The notes: a model not told the origin generated them from the sequence alone. Positions 50,428-60,531 are shown, counted from the first letter of the stretch. The stretch is 64,000 nt of DNA from Streptomyces sp. NBC_00490 (GCF_036013645.1 NZ_CP107869.1:5704001-5768000), one strand, 5' to 3'. Numbers and translations are program-made.

Positions 50428-52263
50428 TCACGCCGCGCGGACGTCTCGTTCCGCGACGGCGTGGGCACACGCGCGTGCGGTGGTCCGGCGGCGGCGCAGG
50501 AAGCGCGGCAGGGGGAGGCCGAGGTTGACGAAGCCCTCGGCCTGCATGGCGGCGAAGCCGATGCGGGGAAGGTCGCCGGAGGCGCGGTAGACGACGAACC
50601 GGGGCTCCCAGCGGGGCTGGAACTTCGCGTTGAACTTGTACAGGGACTCGATCTGGAACCAGCGGGAGAGGAAGACCAGCAGCCCGCGCCAGGCGCGCAG
50701 CACCGGACCCGCGCCGATCTTCTCGCCGCGCGCGAGGGCGGCGCGGAACATGGCGAAGTTCAGCGACACGCGCGCGATGCCGAGCCTCGGCGCGGCCTGG
50801 AGCGCGGCCACGATGAGCAGTTCGTTCATGCCGGGGTCGGCGGAGCGGTCGCGGCGCATCAGGTCCAGGGAGACGCCGTCGCTGCCCCAGGGGACGAAGT
50901 GCAGGATCGCCTTCAGGTCGCCGTACTCACCCGGTACGGCGTCCGCCTTGTGGGCGGTGGCGATCAGGCAGTCCCCGTCGGTGGCGTCGCCGATGCGGCC
51001 CAGCGCCATGGAGAAGCCGCGCTCGGTGTCGGTGCCGCGCCAGTCGTCGGCGGCGCGGCGGATGCGCTCGAGTTCGGCGTCGCCGAGGTCACGGACGCGC
51101 CGGACCCGAGTCTCGTAACCGGCGCGTTCGATGCGCTTGACCATCTGGCGCACGTTGCGCATCGCGCGCCCGGCGAGGGAGAAATCCGCGACGTCCACCA
51201 CCGCCTCGTCGCCCAGTTCCAGGGCGTCCAGGCCGGTCTCGCGGGTCCAGACCTCGCCGCCGGTCTCCGAGCAGCCCATGACGGCGGGCGTCCAGGAGTG
51301 GACCTTCGCCTCGTCCATGAAGCGCTCGATGGCGCCCGGCCAGGCCTCGACGTCGCCGATGGGATCGCCGCTGGCGAGCATCACGCCGGAGACGACGCGG
51401 TAGGTCACCGCGGCCTTGCCGCTGGGGGAGAAGACGACGGCCTTGTCGCGGCGCAGGGCGAAGTGGCCGAGGGAGTCGCGGCCGCCGTGCCTGTCCAGGA
51501 GGACCCTGAGACGGGCCTCGTCGTCCTCGGTGAGTTGCGCGGCGGGGTGTTCGGGACGGAAGGCCAGGTAGATCGTCGTGATCGCCGTGAGCAGGCCCAG
51601 GGCGCCGAGGGAGAAGGCGACCGTCCAGGAGGTGTTGCCCTGGTAGTCGACGGGGCCCTCGAAGCCGAACAGGCCGTACAGGACGTGGGTGATGCGGTCG
51701 GCCAGGCTCGGGTCGCCGACGAGCGTCTTCGGGTGGACGCTGACGATGACCAGCCCGAGTGCGAGCGAACCGGCGCCCATGAGGACGAAGTTGGCGAGCG
51801 CGCGCCACCGGCTGCGCGGGTCGGGCAGCGCCCTGAACTGGTCGCGGTGGATCAGCAGCGGCGCGAGCAGGGCGAGCGAGATGAGCGCGCCCACCGGGGA
51901 GTGGCGGTACGTGAACTGCGCGACCGCGCCGGCCGGCAGCAGGGCCACGGCGGCCCGCCAGGCCCGCCGCTTGCGACGCCTGAGCCCGTGGGCGAGCAGG
52001 AGCAGCAGCACGCCCGTGCTCAGGGAGAGCGCCGCGGCGAACGGGCCGAGCGCGCCGGGGAGCACCTCGGCCATGGTGTGCATACGGCTGTGCCGGAAGC
52101 GCGGGAAGACGCCCGCGGCGATGTCCATCAGGCCCACGATCGCGCAGGCTCTGGCGACCAGGACGGGGACGGCCTCGGGGCGTGGGCCGCGCGGCGCGTG
52201 CCGTGCCCACAGTGATCGGTTCGGAACCCCGCCCGACATTTCCACATCTGTCCTGACAGACAT
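50428..52263 (-). CDS. Membrane lysyltransferase-like protein (MprF/DUF2156 family)
   Basis: A 611-residue protein. About 220 residues with six hydrophobic segments are followed by a cytoplasmic GNAT-like DUF2156 domain (about 240-560) with LASGDPIGD, MRNVRQMVKRIERAGY, GFSMALGRIGD and LKAILHFVPWGSDGVSLDLMRR. This domain transfers lysine from Lys-tRNA to phosphatidylglycerol in MprF proteins and lowers susceptibility to cationic peptides. The ATG at 52263 is uncertain: MSGGVPNR eight codons later is also plausible, and the longer alternative at 52314 has no support. Confidence 0.85.
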   Translation of the reverse strand: MSVRTDVEMSGGVPNRSLWARHAPRGPRPEAVPVLVARACAIVGLMDIAAGVFPRFRHSRMHTMAEVLPGALGPFAAALSLSTGVLLLLLAHGLRRRKRRAWRAAVALLPAGAVAQFTYRHSPVGALISLALLAPLLIHRDQFRALPDPRSRWRALANFVLMGAGSLALGLVIVSVHPKTLVGDPSLADRITHVLYGLFGFEGPVDYQGNTSWTVAFSLGALGLLTAITTIYLAFRPEHPAAQLTEDDEARLRVLLDRHGGRDSLGHFALRRDKAVVFSPSGKAAVTYRVVSGVMLASGDPIGDVEAWPGAIERFMDEAKVHSWTPAVMGCSETGGEVWTRETGLDALELGDEAVVDVADFSLAGRAMRNVRQMVKRIERAGYETRVRRVRDLGDAELERIRRAADDWRGTDTERGFSMALGRIGDATDGDCLIATAHKADAVPGEYGDLKAILHFVPWGSDGVSLDLMRRDRSADPGMNELLIVAALQAAPRLGIARVSLNFAMFRAALARGEKIGAGPVLRAWRGLLVFLSRWFQIESLYKFNAKFQPRWEPRFVVYRASGDLPRIGFAAMQAEGFVNLGLPLPRFLRRRRTTARACAHAVAERDVRAA

Positions 52264-52470
52264 CGCATCCCGTAGTTCTGCGAGAGAGCTTGGATCCGGG
52301 CCCGCATCGGGCATCCGGCGACATTGCGCCCTCTAGGACGGTGTCTTCGAGGGAGAGGTTCACTCGCTTCCTCAAAGCCGGTCCAAAGGCCGGGGAAAGG
52401 GCCGGACAAGCCTTCGCGAAGATCCGCGGGTACGCCGGCACGGGGAGAAAGCGCAGGCAGGAAACCAACC

Positions 52471-53598
52471 ATGGGTCTCACGGGCAACAACGTGCTGGTG
52501 CTGGCGGTCGGGTCGGCGGTGCTGCTGTTCGTCGGCACGGTGTGGCTGTGGCCACGGCTGTCGCGGCGGAGCTGGCGGGCCGTCGGCGGGCGGGTGGGTC
52601 TGCTGCTCGCGACCCAGCTGGCGCTCTTCGCGGCGGTCGGGCTCGCCGCCAACCAGGCCTTCGGGTTCTACGCCAGCTGGGCCGACCTGTTCGGGCAGGA
52701 GGACGAGCAGGGGGTGGTCGTCGACCACACGCCGAACGGCGGCTCGGGGGGCCCGCTCCGGGTGACGGACATACGGCGGGTCAAGGAGACGGGCAGTGCG
52801 CGGCCGCGGAACGGCGGTCAGATCCAGAAGGTCGCCATTGTCGGCCGTACGACGCACATCGCCACGTCCGCCTTCGTCTATCTGCCGCCGGAGTACTTCC
52901 AGCCGCAGTACCGCGCGCGGACGTTTCCCGCCGCCGTGGTTCTCACCGGATATCCGGGCACCGCGCAGGCGCTGGTCGACAAACTCAACTATCCGAGCAC
53001 GGCCTTGGACCTCGCCAAGGACGGCCGTATGCAGCCGATGATCCTGGTGATGATGCGGCCGACGGTGGCGCCGCCGCGGGACACGGAGTGCGTCGACGTT
53101 CCGGACGGACCCCGGACGGAGTCGTTCTTCGCCAAGGACCTGCCTGACGCCGTTCTCGCGCATTACAGGGTGGGGAGGAAGCCGGGCAGCTGGGGTGTCA
53201 TCGGCGACTCCACGGGCGGCTATTGCGCGCTGAAGCTCGCCATGCACCACCCCGAGGTGTACGCGGCGGGCGCGGGCCTCTCGCCGTACTACAACGCGCC
53301 GAGCGACCCCACCACCGGCGATCTCTTCCAGGGCGACAAGGGGCTGCGCGATCGCGCGAACCTGTTCTGGTACCTCAAGCACATGCCCGCGCCCGACACT
53401 TCACTGCTCGTCAGCAGCAGCAAGATCGGTGAGGCGAACTACAAGGACACGCTGAAGTTCATCGACCGCGTGAAGGCGACGAACCGGACGCGCGTCTCCT
53501 CGATCATCCTCGAAAGCGGCGGACACAACTTCAACACCTGGCGGCGGGAGATTCCGGCGACGCTGCAGTGGATCAGCGGGCGGTTGAGCGACCGGTGA
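52471..53598 (+). CDS. Membrane-anchored alpha/beta-hydrolase esterase (antigen 85/EstD type)
   Basis: A 375-residue protein with two N-terminal hydrophobic helices (VLVLAVGSAVLLFVGTVWLW and LLLATQLALFAAVGLAANQ) placing the catalytic part outside. The esterase domain starts near TSAFVYLPPEYF, with nucleophile elbow IGDSTGGYCALKL (about residue 245) and a catalytic His in SGGHNFNTWRRE. Substrates are unknown. It is divergent from the lysyltransferase-like gene over 207 bp, suggesting a shared envelope function. Confidence 0.87.
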   Translation: MGLTGNNVLVLAVGSAVLLFVGTVWLWPRLSRRSWRAVGGRVGLLLATQLALFAAVGLAANQAFGFYASWADLFGQEDEQGVVVDHTPNGGSGGPLRVTDIRRVKETGSARPRNGGQIQKVAIVGRTTHIATSAFVYLPPEYFQPQYRARTFPAAVVLTGYPGTAQALVDKLNYPSTALDLAKDGRMQPMILVMMRPTVAPPRDTECVDVPDGPRTESFFAKDLPDAVLAHYRVGRKPGSWGVIGDSTGGYCALKLAMHHPEVYAAGAGLSPYYNAPSDPTTGDLFQGDKGLRDRANLFWYLKHMPAPDTSLLVSSSKIGEANYKDTLKFIDRVKATNRTRVSSIILESGGHNFNTWRREIPATLQWISGRLSDR

Positions 53599-53750
53599 CA
53601 AATGATCTTGCGGTCGGGCCGGTGGATCGTGTCCCTGTTGTCGAATTCGGTGGCGGGTCTGATTCCTGATGTCGTGTGAAGGCTGCGGGATGGCTGTGTT
53701 TTTACGGGCCGGGGCACCACGATTCGCCTACGCGCGGTAAGTTTCTGGCC

Positions 53751-55070
53751 ATGCCACGTGGACGTCACCGCCATTCCCCGCCCTTGCACAGGCTGCTTCC
53801 CCCGTCGGCGATCGCAGGCGTCTCCGTCGTCTGCGCCTTCGGCCCCTGGGCGTTCTCGCAGCCGGCCGTGCTGCGTGTCGTCGCCGCGGTCGCCGCGGCG
53901 ACCGCGGTCGTCGGTGCGGCCGTCATGCGCCGCTGGGACACGCAGGCCGGCAAGCAGGTCGCCGACCTCATACGCGCGCGTGCGGGCGACGAATGGCGCT
54001 TCGAGGAACGGGTCGCCGAACTGGAGACCGACCTCGAGGAGTCGCGCGAGCTGCGCGGCAAGCTGGAGCAGCGGCTGCGGGCCAAGCGCACGGAACTGGC
54101 GGGTCTGCGCAACGAGCACGCGGCCCTGCTGCGCCGGTACGCCACGGCGGAGACCGAGCGGGCGAGCGCCCTGGAGGGCCGCCGGCTGCTCGAGATAGAG
54201 GCCACGGCACCGGTACCGGCGCGCGCGCTGCCGCCCGTGCCGGTCGCCGTCGAGGAGGCCGACGCTGTGGCTGCGCCGGCCGAGGACGAAGCGGTGGAGA
54301 CCGAGGACGAGGCCGTGGAGAGCGCCGAGGGCGCCGAGGCCGCTGAGGGTGCCGAGGCCGTCGACGACGAGCCGGACGCGCCCGCGATCTTCTCGCCGGA
54401 GGGCTCCCAGCTGTTCCTGCGGGCGAAGGCCGCGCTGTCGCGGTTCGACGGCGCCGAGGGTGCCACCAAGGACGACGCTCCCGAGGCCCCGGCCGAGGAG
54501 GGCTCGACGAAGGACAGCTCGGCCAAGGACGACGGTTCCCCCAAGGACGACGGCTCCCCGGACGGCGACGGCGGTCCGAAGGGCGACGGCCCCGCGAAGG
54601 ACGTTCCGGCGCAGGCCGGTCCCGTCACCGCACAGGTGGTCACCTCCGGTGACTCCGAAGCGGAGGCCGCGCAGGGGCAGCCCGCGGCGGTCGACGGGCA
54701 TACGCGCGCGGCCGCCGTCACCACCACGCCGGCCAAGCCGGTCCAGCCCGCGCAGCAGCCCTCCGGGCACTTCGTCGCACCGACCGCGGTGGCCGTCGCG
54801 CCGACCGCGCCCGCGCGGCGTGCCGCCGTCGAGGGCGGCTTCGACTTCTTCGGCATGCAGAAGGCGTCCGCCGAGCTGGAGTCGGTGCAGAACGAGGACC
54901 TCGCCGACGTGGTCGGCCAGGAGGCGCTCGCCCTCCACAAGGCCGAGTCCGAGGCGGAGTTCAAGCCCGCGGACGAGGCGTCCCGGGGCATCGGCCAGGT
55001 CATCGACCTGACGGCGCACGACGAGACCGAGCAGATCGATGTGCAGGGGCTGCGGAGCGCGGTTTCCTGA
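53751..55070 (+). CDS. Membrane-anchored coiled-coil protein with acidic, disordered tail
   Basis: A 439-residue protein. Two short hydrophobic segments (SAIAGVSVVCAFGPWAF and LRVVAAVAAATAVVGAAV, about residues 19-35 and 41-58) are followed by a coiled coil of about 100 residues (RVAELETDLEESRELRGKLE, KRTELAGLRNEHAALLRRY). A long Ala/Glu/Asp-rich region with KDDGSP repeats follows, then a short ordered block FDFFGMQKASAELESVQNEDLADVVGQEA near residue 370 (split here). No enzyme motif is visible and the function is unknown. The ATG was chosen as the first after the untranslated AT-containing stretch. Confidence 0.8.
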   Translation: MPRGRHRHSPPLHRLLPPSAIAGVSVVCAFGPWAFSQPAVLRVVAAVAAATAVVGAAVMRRWDTQAGKQVADLIRARAGDEWRFEERVAELETDLEESRELRGKLEQRLRAKRTELAGLRNEHAALLRRYATAETERASALEGRRLLEIEATAPVPARALPPVPVAVEEADAVAAPAEDEAVETEDEAVESAEGAEAAEGAEAVDDEPDAPAIFSPEGSQLFLRAKAALSRFDGAEGATKDDAPEAPAEEGSTKDSSAKDDGSPKDDGSPDGDGGPKGDGPAKDVPAQAGPVTAQVVTSGDSEAEAAQGQPAAVDGHTRAAAVTTTPAKPVQPAQQPSGHFVAPTAVAVAPTAPARRAAVEGGFDFFGMQKASAELESVQNEDLADVVGQEALALHKAESEAEFKPADEASRGIGQVIDLTAHDETEQIDVQGLRSAVS

Positions 55071-55080
55071 ACGACGTGTC

Positions 55081-55125
55081 GACGAGAGCCGCGCGGACTC
55101 CCGAGGGGGCCGCGCGGCTCTCGTC
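55081..55125. terminator. Hairpin terminator between converging genes
   Basis: GACGAGAGCCGCGCGG (55081-55096) pairs perfectly with CCGCGCGGCTCTCGTC (55110-55125), 13-nt loop. It lies between the coiled-coil gene and the leftward PH-domain gene and can serve both. Confidence 0.85.
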
Positions 55126-55144
55126 GTTCTCCGGCGCGGTCCGG

Positions 55145-56479
55145 TCAGGCCATCCACCGGTCGGGCCGGGCGTCCCGCCGCCCCGTCCGTGACCTCTCCG
55201 CCTGCGCCCGCAGCAGCTCCGCGGCCTCCTCCACGTCCCGCAGCCGCGCTGTGACGGTCTTGTTGGCCCCCGTGTCCACATGGACCGCGGCGAGCCGCCA
55301 GAGACGCTGCCAGGGCCCCTGGGCGAGCCGTACGCTCTGGACCTTCGCGTGCGGGACCAGGGCGAGGCTGCGGCGCAGCAGGCCATGCCGGGACGCGAAC
55401 ACCGCGTCGGTGACGGCGAGTCCGTAGCCCCGCCACCACACCGGCACACACCGCCCGGCGCGCCGCGGGGGCCGGGACAGCGCCGACGCGGGCGGTACGA
55501 CCACGCCGGGCAACACGCGCGCGACGATCGCCTCGGCGACCTCGCGCGGAGCGACGGGCACCAGTACGGAGTTGGACGACCCGGCCACGTCCAGCTCGAC
55601 CCGCACCCAGCCGCGCCGCCGCCACAGCAGCGGCTCCACGATCCGTACGGTCTGCACGCGCCCCGGCGGCACCGTCTCGTGGGTGCGGTCCAGGAGCCCG
55701 TGGTCGATCCGCAGTCCGTCGGGCGACTCGCCCACGGTCCAGTCGTACTCGCCGACGAAGCGCCCCACGCTGCTCGCGCCCGCCGCGCCGAGCAGCGGGA
55801 CGCCGGTCGCGAGGACCGTCCACAGGCTGTGGGTGGCGAACCACAGCACGGGCGGTACGACGAGGGCGGCGGCCAGCGTGGCCCAGGTGGCGCCGGTCAG
55901 GACGAGGGCGATCGCGAGGTCGCGCGGGGGTGTGCGCAGCAACTCGCGCGCCGGGGCCTCGCCGACCTCGTGCGCCGTCTCGGGTGCGAACCCGGCGGCG
56001 CGTGCGAGGAGTTCCGCGCGCAGCTCCCGCGCCTCGCGCTCCCCCAGGAAAGCCAGTTCGTCCTTCTTGTCGGTGCCTATGACGTCGAGTTTGAGTTTGG
56101 CGACGCCCGCCACGCGCGCGAGGAGCGGCTGGGTGACGTCGATCGCCTGGATGCGTTCCAGCCGGATGTGCGCGGTGCGTCGGAACACCAGGCCGGTACG
56201 GATGCGCAGTTCGGCCTCGGTGACCGCGAAGTGCGTGTACCACCAGGTGAGGAAGCCGTAGAGGGCGGCGGCGGGGACGAAGAGGGCGAGGACGATCAGC
56301 AGGACCGTGGGCGTCAGCCGGGTCAGCTGGCGCTGGGTCTGGTCGGGGTCGTGCACCGCCCACCCGATGAGCACCGCGACGGGCGCCCACGCCCGTCTGA
56401 GCGGGGTCACCGGATGCAGCCGCCGCTCGGTCACGGGCGGCTTCCGCCGTACGGCGTCGTCGATGCCCGGCGTCGTCAC
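55145..56479 (-). CDS. Bacterial PH-domain (YdbT-like) membrane protein
   Basis: A 444-residue protein with three bPH2-type domains and two pairs of transmembrane helices (VLLIVLALFVPAAALYGF; ALVLTGATWATLAAALVVPPVLW, split). The repeated bPH pattern is visible as ELRIRTGLVFRRTAHIRLERIQAI, GLRIDHGLLDRTHETVPPGRVQTV and VFASRHGLLRRSLALVPHAKVQSV, each within one domain. The family function is unknown; membrane association is certain from the helices. It starts at a GTG overlapping the upstream PH gene by 4 bp. Confidence 0.87.
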   Translation of the reverse strand: MTTPGIDDAVRRKPPVTERRLHPVTPLRRAWAPVAVLIGWAVHDPDQTQRQLTRLTPTVLLIVLALFVPAAALYGFLTWWYTHFAVTEAELRIRTGLVFRRTAHIRLERIQAIDVTQPLLARVAGVAKLKLDVIGTDKKDELAFLGEREARELRAELLARAAGFAPETAHEVGEAPARELLRTPPRDLAIALVLTGATWATLAAALVVPPVLWFATHSLWTVLATGVPLLGAAGASSVGRFVGEYDWTVGESPDGLRIDHGLLDRTHETVPPGRVQTVRIVEPLLWRRRGWVRVELDVAGSSNSVLVPVAPREVAEAIVARVLPGVVVPPASALSRPPRRAGRCVPVWWRGYGLAVTDAVFASRHGLLRRSLALVPHAKVQSVRLAQGPWQRLWRLAAVHVDTGANKTVTARLRDVEEAAELLRAQAERSRTGRRDARPDRWMA

Positions 56480-56979
56480 AGGCCCGCCGATCGTGCCTGG
56501 CCGAGCTCGGTGAGCCGGTCGCGCAGCCGTTCCGCCTCGGCCGGCTCCAGGCCCGGGATGGTCGCGTCGGTCGCCGCGGCCGCCGTGTGCAACTGCACGC
56601 TGGACAGCCCGAAGTGCCGCTCCACGGGCCCGGAGGTGACCTCGACCAGCTGCATCCGGCCGTACGGCACGACGGTCTCCTCGCGCCACAGCACACCCCG
56701 GCTGATCAGCAGGTCGTCGGCGCGCTCGGCGTAGCGCCAGGAGGCCCAGTTGCGGCCCAGCATCACCCAGCCCCACGCCATGAGGGCGAGCGGCAGCAGC
56801 GCGAACGCGGCCCAGACCGGGCCCGCGAACAGGTTCAGCAGCACACCGACCGCCACGGCCAGCAGCCCCAGCCACACCACCAGCAACAGCCGTCGCATCC
56901 GCAGCAGCCCCGGAGGCAGGCCGATCCACACCGGCTCGCTCTCGGCCGTCCCCGCGCCCTGCCCGTTCCCGGTCTCCAT
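56476..56979 (-). CDS. Bacterial PH-domain (YdbS-like) membrane protein
   Basis: A 167-residue partner of the preceding gene. Two hydrophobic helices ([19 protein letters not shown] and [18 protein letters not shown]) are followed by a single bPH2 domain ([40 protein letters not shown]). YdbS-YdbT pairs usually come together and are co-translated, here by a GTGA overlap. It is divergent from nuoD2 with only 31 bp between start codons. Confidence 0.87.
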   Translation of the reverse strand: METGNGQGAGTAESEPVWIGLPPGLLRMRRLLLVVWLGLLAVAVGVLLNLFAGPVWAAFALLPLALMAWGWVMLGRNWASWRYAERADDLLISRGVLWREETVVPYGRMQLVEVTSGPVERHFGLSSVQLHTAAAATDATIPGLEPAEAERLRDRLTELGQARSAGL

Positions 56980-57010
56980 GAGGTCAGCGTACGTAGGACA
57001 GACTGTGTCC

Positions 57011-58162
57011 ATGACTCCCACGACGGAGACCACGGTTGGTATCGGCGGCGCCGCGGAGAGCACCGACATGGTGCTCAACATCGGGCCGCAGCACCCGTCG
57101 ACGCACGGTGTGCTGCGCCTCAGGCTCGTCCTGGACGGCGAGCGGATCCAGCACGCCGAGCCGGTGATCGGGTATATGCACCGGGGCGCGGAGAAGCTCT
57201 TCGAGGCGCGCGACTACCGCCAGATCATCATGCTCGCCAACCGCCACGACTGGCTGTCGGCCTTCTCCAACGAGCTGGGCGTGGTCCTCGCGGTGGAGCG
57301 CATGCTGGGCATGGAGGTCCCTGAGCGCGCGGTGTGGACGCGCACCCTGCTCGCGGAGCTCAACCGGGTGCTCAACCACCTGATGTTCCTGGGCTCCTAC
57401 CCGCTGGAACTCGGCGGCATCACGCCGGTCTTCTACGCGTTCCGGGAGCGCGAGGTGCTCCAGAACGTCATGGAGGAGGTCTCCGGCGGACGCATGCACT
57501 ACATGTTCAACCGCGTCGGCGGCCTCAAGGAGGACCTGCCGGCCGGGTGGGCCACGCGCGCGCGTGCCGCCGTCGCCTCCGTGCGCTCGCGGATGGACGT
57601 GTACGACGACCTGGTGCTCGGCAACGAGATCTTCCGGGGGCGCACGCGGGGCGTGGGCGTGCTCACGCCGGAGGCCGTGCACGCGTACGGCGTGAGCGGG
57701 CCGATCGCGCGCGCCTGCGGGGTCGACTTCGATCTGCGCCGGGACGAGCCGTACCTCGCGTACGGGGAGCTCCAGGACACCCTGAGGGTGGTGACCCGCG
57801 AGGAGGGCGACTGCCTGGCCCGCTTCGAGGTCCTCCTGGAGCAGACCCACAACGCCCTCGATCTCGCCGACGCCTGCCTGGACCGGCTCGCCGAACTGCC
57901 GCCCGGCCCGATCAACCAGCGGCTCCCCAAGGTCCTGAAGGCGCCCGAGGGCCACACGTACGCCTGGACCGAGAACCCGCTCGGCATCAACGGCTACTAC
58001 CTCGTCAGCAAGGGCGAGAAGACCCCGTACCGGCTCAAGCTCCGCTCGGCCTCGTACAACAACATCCAGGCCCTCGTGGAGCTGCTCCCGGGCACGCTGG
58101 TCGCGGACATGGTCGCGATCCTCGGGTCACTGTTCTTCGTGGTCGGGGACATCGACAAGTAG
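57011..58162 (+). CDS. nuoD2: Orphan NADH-quinone oxidoreductase subunit D homologue
   Basis: A 383-residue NuoD-like protein with [13 protein letters not shown] (His28, His32), [12 protein letters not shown] (Arg58), [33 protein letters not shown] and the end [12 protein letters not shown]. In complex I this subunit lines the quinone pocket beside the last Fe-S cluster. The Asp-Tyr pair that hydrogen-bonds the quinone head in other NuoD proteins is Asp80-Trp81 here (RHDWLSAF). No other nuo gene is nearby. Its 3' end overlaps the converging methyltransferase gene by 36 bp. Confidence 0.9.
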   Translation: MTPTTETTVGIGGAAESTDMVLNIGPQHPSTHGVLRLRLVLDGERIQHAEPVIGYMHRGAEKLFEARDYRQIIMLANRHDWLSAFSNELGVVLAVERMLGMEVPERAVWTRTLLAELNRVLNHLMFLGSYPLELGGITPVFYAFREREVLQNVMEEVSGGRMHYMFNRVGGLKEDLPAGWATRARAAVASVRSRMDVYDDLVLGNEIFRGRTRGVGVLTPEAVHAYGVSGPIARACGVDFDLRRDEPYLAYGELQDTLRVVTREEGDCLARFEVLLEQTHNALDLADACLDRLAELPPGPINQRLPKVLKAPEGHTYAWTENPLGINGYYLVSKGEKTPYRLKLRSASYNNIQALVELLPGTLVADMVAILGSLFFVVGDIDK

Positions 58163-59164
58163 CGCCCCGAGCGGTGTGTCCGGGGCGTCCGGGACCGCGA
58201 CCGGCTGGAGCAGCCAGCCGAAGTCGCCGAGGCCGCCGGGTGCGGTGAGTTCGGCGGCCTCGCCGGCGCTCGCGAGGGCACGTACGTAGGCCGCGGGCTG
58301 TGTGGAGGCCAGTGCGAGCGGAGGGCGTGCGCCTGCGATCCCCAAGGCGCGCAGAGCGGCGCGTTGTGTCCGTACGCGCCCCCCGGGCAGCGCGCACGCG
58401 TCCAGCGCGACATGCGCCGTGATGTCGCACGACCCGTCCGGTACGGGCGTCGTCTCGCGCCCCGCGCGGAAACCGGTGAGCGTCCCGAAGAGGGGGCGCG
58501 CGCCGACCGCGTGCGCGTAGTCGACCGCGACCGCGAGCCCCCGCTCGACCGTCGCGACCGCGGCGGCCCACGCCTCGTCCCGGGGCAGCCCCACCTCCGC
58601 CCGCAGCCCCTCCTCGGCCGGCAGCGGCCACCACCGCGCCAGCCACCGCGCCTCCGCGCCGGAGAGCGGCTCCCCGAGCCGCTCGGTCCCGTCGGGCCGT
58701 ACGAGCACCCGGCGGGCCACGCCCGCGGCGTCCGTCTCGGCGATCTCCACGGGCACGTTGTCCAGCCACTCGTTGGCGAACAGCAGCCCGGTGATCCCGC
58801 GCGGCGGCTCGGTCAGCCACTCGATCCGGTGGTCGAGGCCGGCCGGGCGGTCCGCGCGTTCGACGGCGTACGCGCGCGTGCGGGCGGCCAGGTCGGCGGG
58901 CAGCGCGGCGAGCACCCCGGTGACCAGCTCGCCGCGGCCGGCGGCCATGTCGACGAAGTCGAGCGCCCTGGGCCGGCCCAGGGCCTCGTCGACCCGGCCC
59001 AGCAGCCGCGCCACGGCCCCGGCGAACAACGGCGACGCGTGCACCGACGTACGGAAGTGACCGGCCGGCCCCTCGGGCCGGTGATAGAAGCCCCCGGGGC
59101 CGTACAGGGCGCTCTCCGCGGCCGCCCGCCAGCCACGCCATTCACCCGCCGTGTCGTCCGTCAC
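58127..59164 (-). CDS. MidA/NDUFAF7-family SAM-dependent methyltransferase
   Basis: A 345-residue enzyme of the DUF185 family. It has [12 protein letters not shown] near the start, [12 protein letters not shown], the SAM-binding [16 protein letters not shown] (about residues 69-84), and the family segment [15 protein letters not shown] (about residues 127-141). VDYAHAVG and [25 protein letters not shown] follow in the second half. Mitochondrial NDUFAF7 dimethylates an arginine of the NuoD homologue NDUFS2 during complex I assembly, and this gene converges on nuoD2 with a 36-bp overlap. GTG start; weak ribosome-binding site. Confidence 0.88.
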   Translation of the reverse strand: MTDDTAGEWRGWRAAAESALYGPGGFYHRPEGPAGHFRTSVHASPLFAGAVARLLGRVDEALGRPRALDFVDMAAGRGELVTGVLAALPADLAARTRAYAVERADRPAGLDHRIEWLTEPPRGITGLLFANEWLDNVPVEIAETDAAGVARRVLVRPDGTERLGEPLSGAEARWLARWWPLPAEEGLRAEVGLPRDEAWAAAVATVERGLAVAVDYAHAVGARPLFGTLTGFRAGRETTPVPDGSCDITAHVALDACALPGGRVRTQRAALRALGIAGARPPLALASTQPAAYVRALASAGEAAELTAPGGLGDFGWLLQPVAVPDAPDTPLGALLVDVPDHEEQ

Positions 59165-59282
59165 GCCGCCAGATTAGGCGTACAGGGGAACGGGGCCTCC
59201 ACCTTGGGGAGTACGCGGGCCGGGCATGGATCGGTCCTCCGGTTGACCCCTGCACGCTTCACGCTTCCCTACGCTGGGTTAC

Positions 59283-60482
59283 GTGCAGCGCCTCTATGAC
59301 TTCCTCCGCAGAAACCCGACAGGGGTCGACACCTTCTGGGCCGTCTTCCTGTTCGGGATCTCGCTGCTGAGCGGGACCGCCAGTTCGGCGGAGCGGGGCA
59401 CCGACTCACCGGCGCTGATCGTTCCGATCACGTTCCTGCTGTGTGCGGTGATCGCGCTGCGCCGGCTCATGCCGGAGAAGATGCTGGTGCTGTCGGTCGC
59501 GATCGGTGTGACGCAGCTGCTGCTGAACGTCCAGACGATGGCCGCCGACTTCGCGATGCTGGTGATCGTCTACACGGTGGCCGCGACGGGCTCCCGGTGG
59601 GCCTCCCGGTTCGCACTGGCCGTGGGGCTGTGTGCGGCGCCGATGGCGCAGATGCGCTGGCCGCTGGACGGGACCGCGCTGGGCAACGCCGCGAAGGCGA
59701 TCTTCCTGACGGTGCCGTTCGCCCTCGCCTGGGTGCTCGGCGACTCGATCCGCACCCGGCGGGCCTACTTCGCGCAGCTCGAGGAGCGCGCGAGCCGGCT
59801 CGAGAAGGAGCGCGAGGCGCAGGCGAAGGTCGCGGTGGCCGCCGAACGCGCCCGGATCGCGCGCGAGCTCCACGACGTGGTCGCGCACAACGTCTCGGTG
59901 ATGGTGGTGCAGGCCGACGGCGCCGCCTATGTCCTCGATGCCGCGCCCGACCAGGCGAAGAAGGCCCTGGAGACGATCTCCTCCACCGGCCGCCAGGCGC
60001 TGGCCGAGATGCGCCGCCTGCTGGGCGTGCTGCGCACCGGCGAGCACCAGGAGGTCGGCGAGTACGTCCCGCAGCCCGACGTCGAGCAGATCGACGACCT
60101 CGTCGAACAGTGCCGCACCTCCGGTCTGCCGGTCGACTTCAAGGTGGAGGGCACACCACGCCCGCTGCCGAGCGGCGTCGAGCTCACGGCGTACCGCATC
60201 GTGCAGGAGGCGCTCACCAACACCCGCAAGCACGGCGGGCCGAACGCGGGCGCCAGCGTGCGCCTGGTGTACTTCGACGACGGGCTCGGCCTGCTCGTCG
60301 AGGACGACGGCAAGGGCGCCCCGCACGAGCTGTACGAAGAGGGCGGCACCGACGGACAGGGCCACGGCCTGATCGGCATGCGCGAGCGGGTCGGGATGGT
60401 CGGCGGCACTCTGGACGCGGGGCCCCGTCCCGGCGGAGGGTTCCGTATCAGTGCGCTGCTCCCGCTCAAACCGGCGCATTGA
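59283..60482 (+). CDS. Sensor histidine kinase (NarL-type system)
   Basis: A 399-residue kinase. About six hydrophobic segments fill residues 15-160, without an extracellular domain of note. A short coiled coil (EERASRLEKEREAQAKVAV) leads to the HisKA_3 motif ARELHDVVAHNVSVM (phosphorylated His at about residue 203). The ATPase has the N box VQEALTNTRKHGG and G box GHGLIGMRERVGMVGG. It most likely phosphorylates the response regulator encoded 105 bp downstream. The signal is unknown; the membrane-embedded sensor suggests an envelope or lipid-borne stimulus. Starts at GTG. Confidence 0.91.
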   Translation: MQRLYDFLRRNPTGVDTFWAVFLFGISLLSGTASSAERGTDSPALIVPITFLLCAVIALRRLMPEKMLVLSVAIGVTQLLLNVQTMAADFAMLVIVYTVAATGSRWASRFALAVGLCAAPMAQMRWPLDGTALGNAAKAIFLTVPFALAWVLGDSIRTRRAYFAQLEERASRLEKEREAQAKVAVAAERARIARELHDVVAHNVSVMVVQADGAAYVLDAAPDQAKKALETISSTGRQALAEMRRLLGVLRTGEHQEVGEYVPQPDVEQIDDLVEQCRTSGLPVDFKVEGTPRPLPSGVELTAYRIVQEALTNTRKHGGPNAGASVRLVYFDDGLGLLVEDDGKGAPHELYEEGGTDGQGHGLIGMRERVGMVGGTLDAGPRPGGGFRISALLPLKPAH

Positions 60483-60501
60483 CGCCGACGCACGCCCTGT
60501 G

Positions 60502-60531
60502 TTGACACCTGTAACAACCCCGCTGTAACCC
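60502..60531 (+). promoter_or_regulatory. Candidate promoter of the response-regulator gene
   Basis: TTGACA (60502-60507), an 18-bp spacer and TAACCC (60526-60531) lie 57 bp upstream of the response-regulator ATG. CTGTAAC is repeated with a 14-bp period inside it (60509-60515, 60523-60529), a possible operator. Confidence 0.5.
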
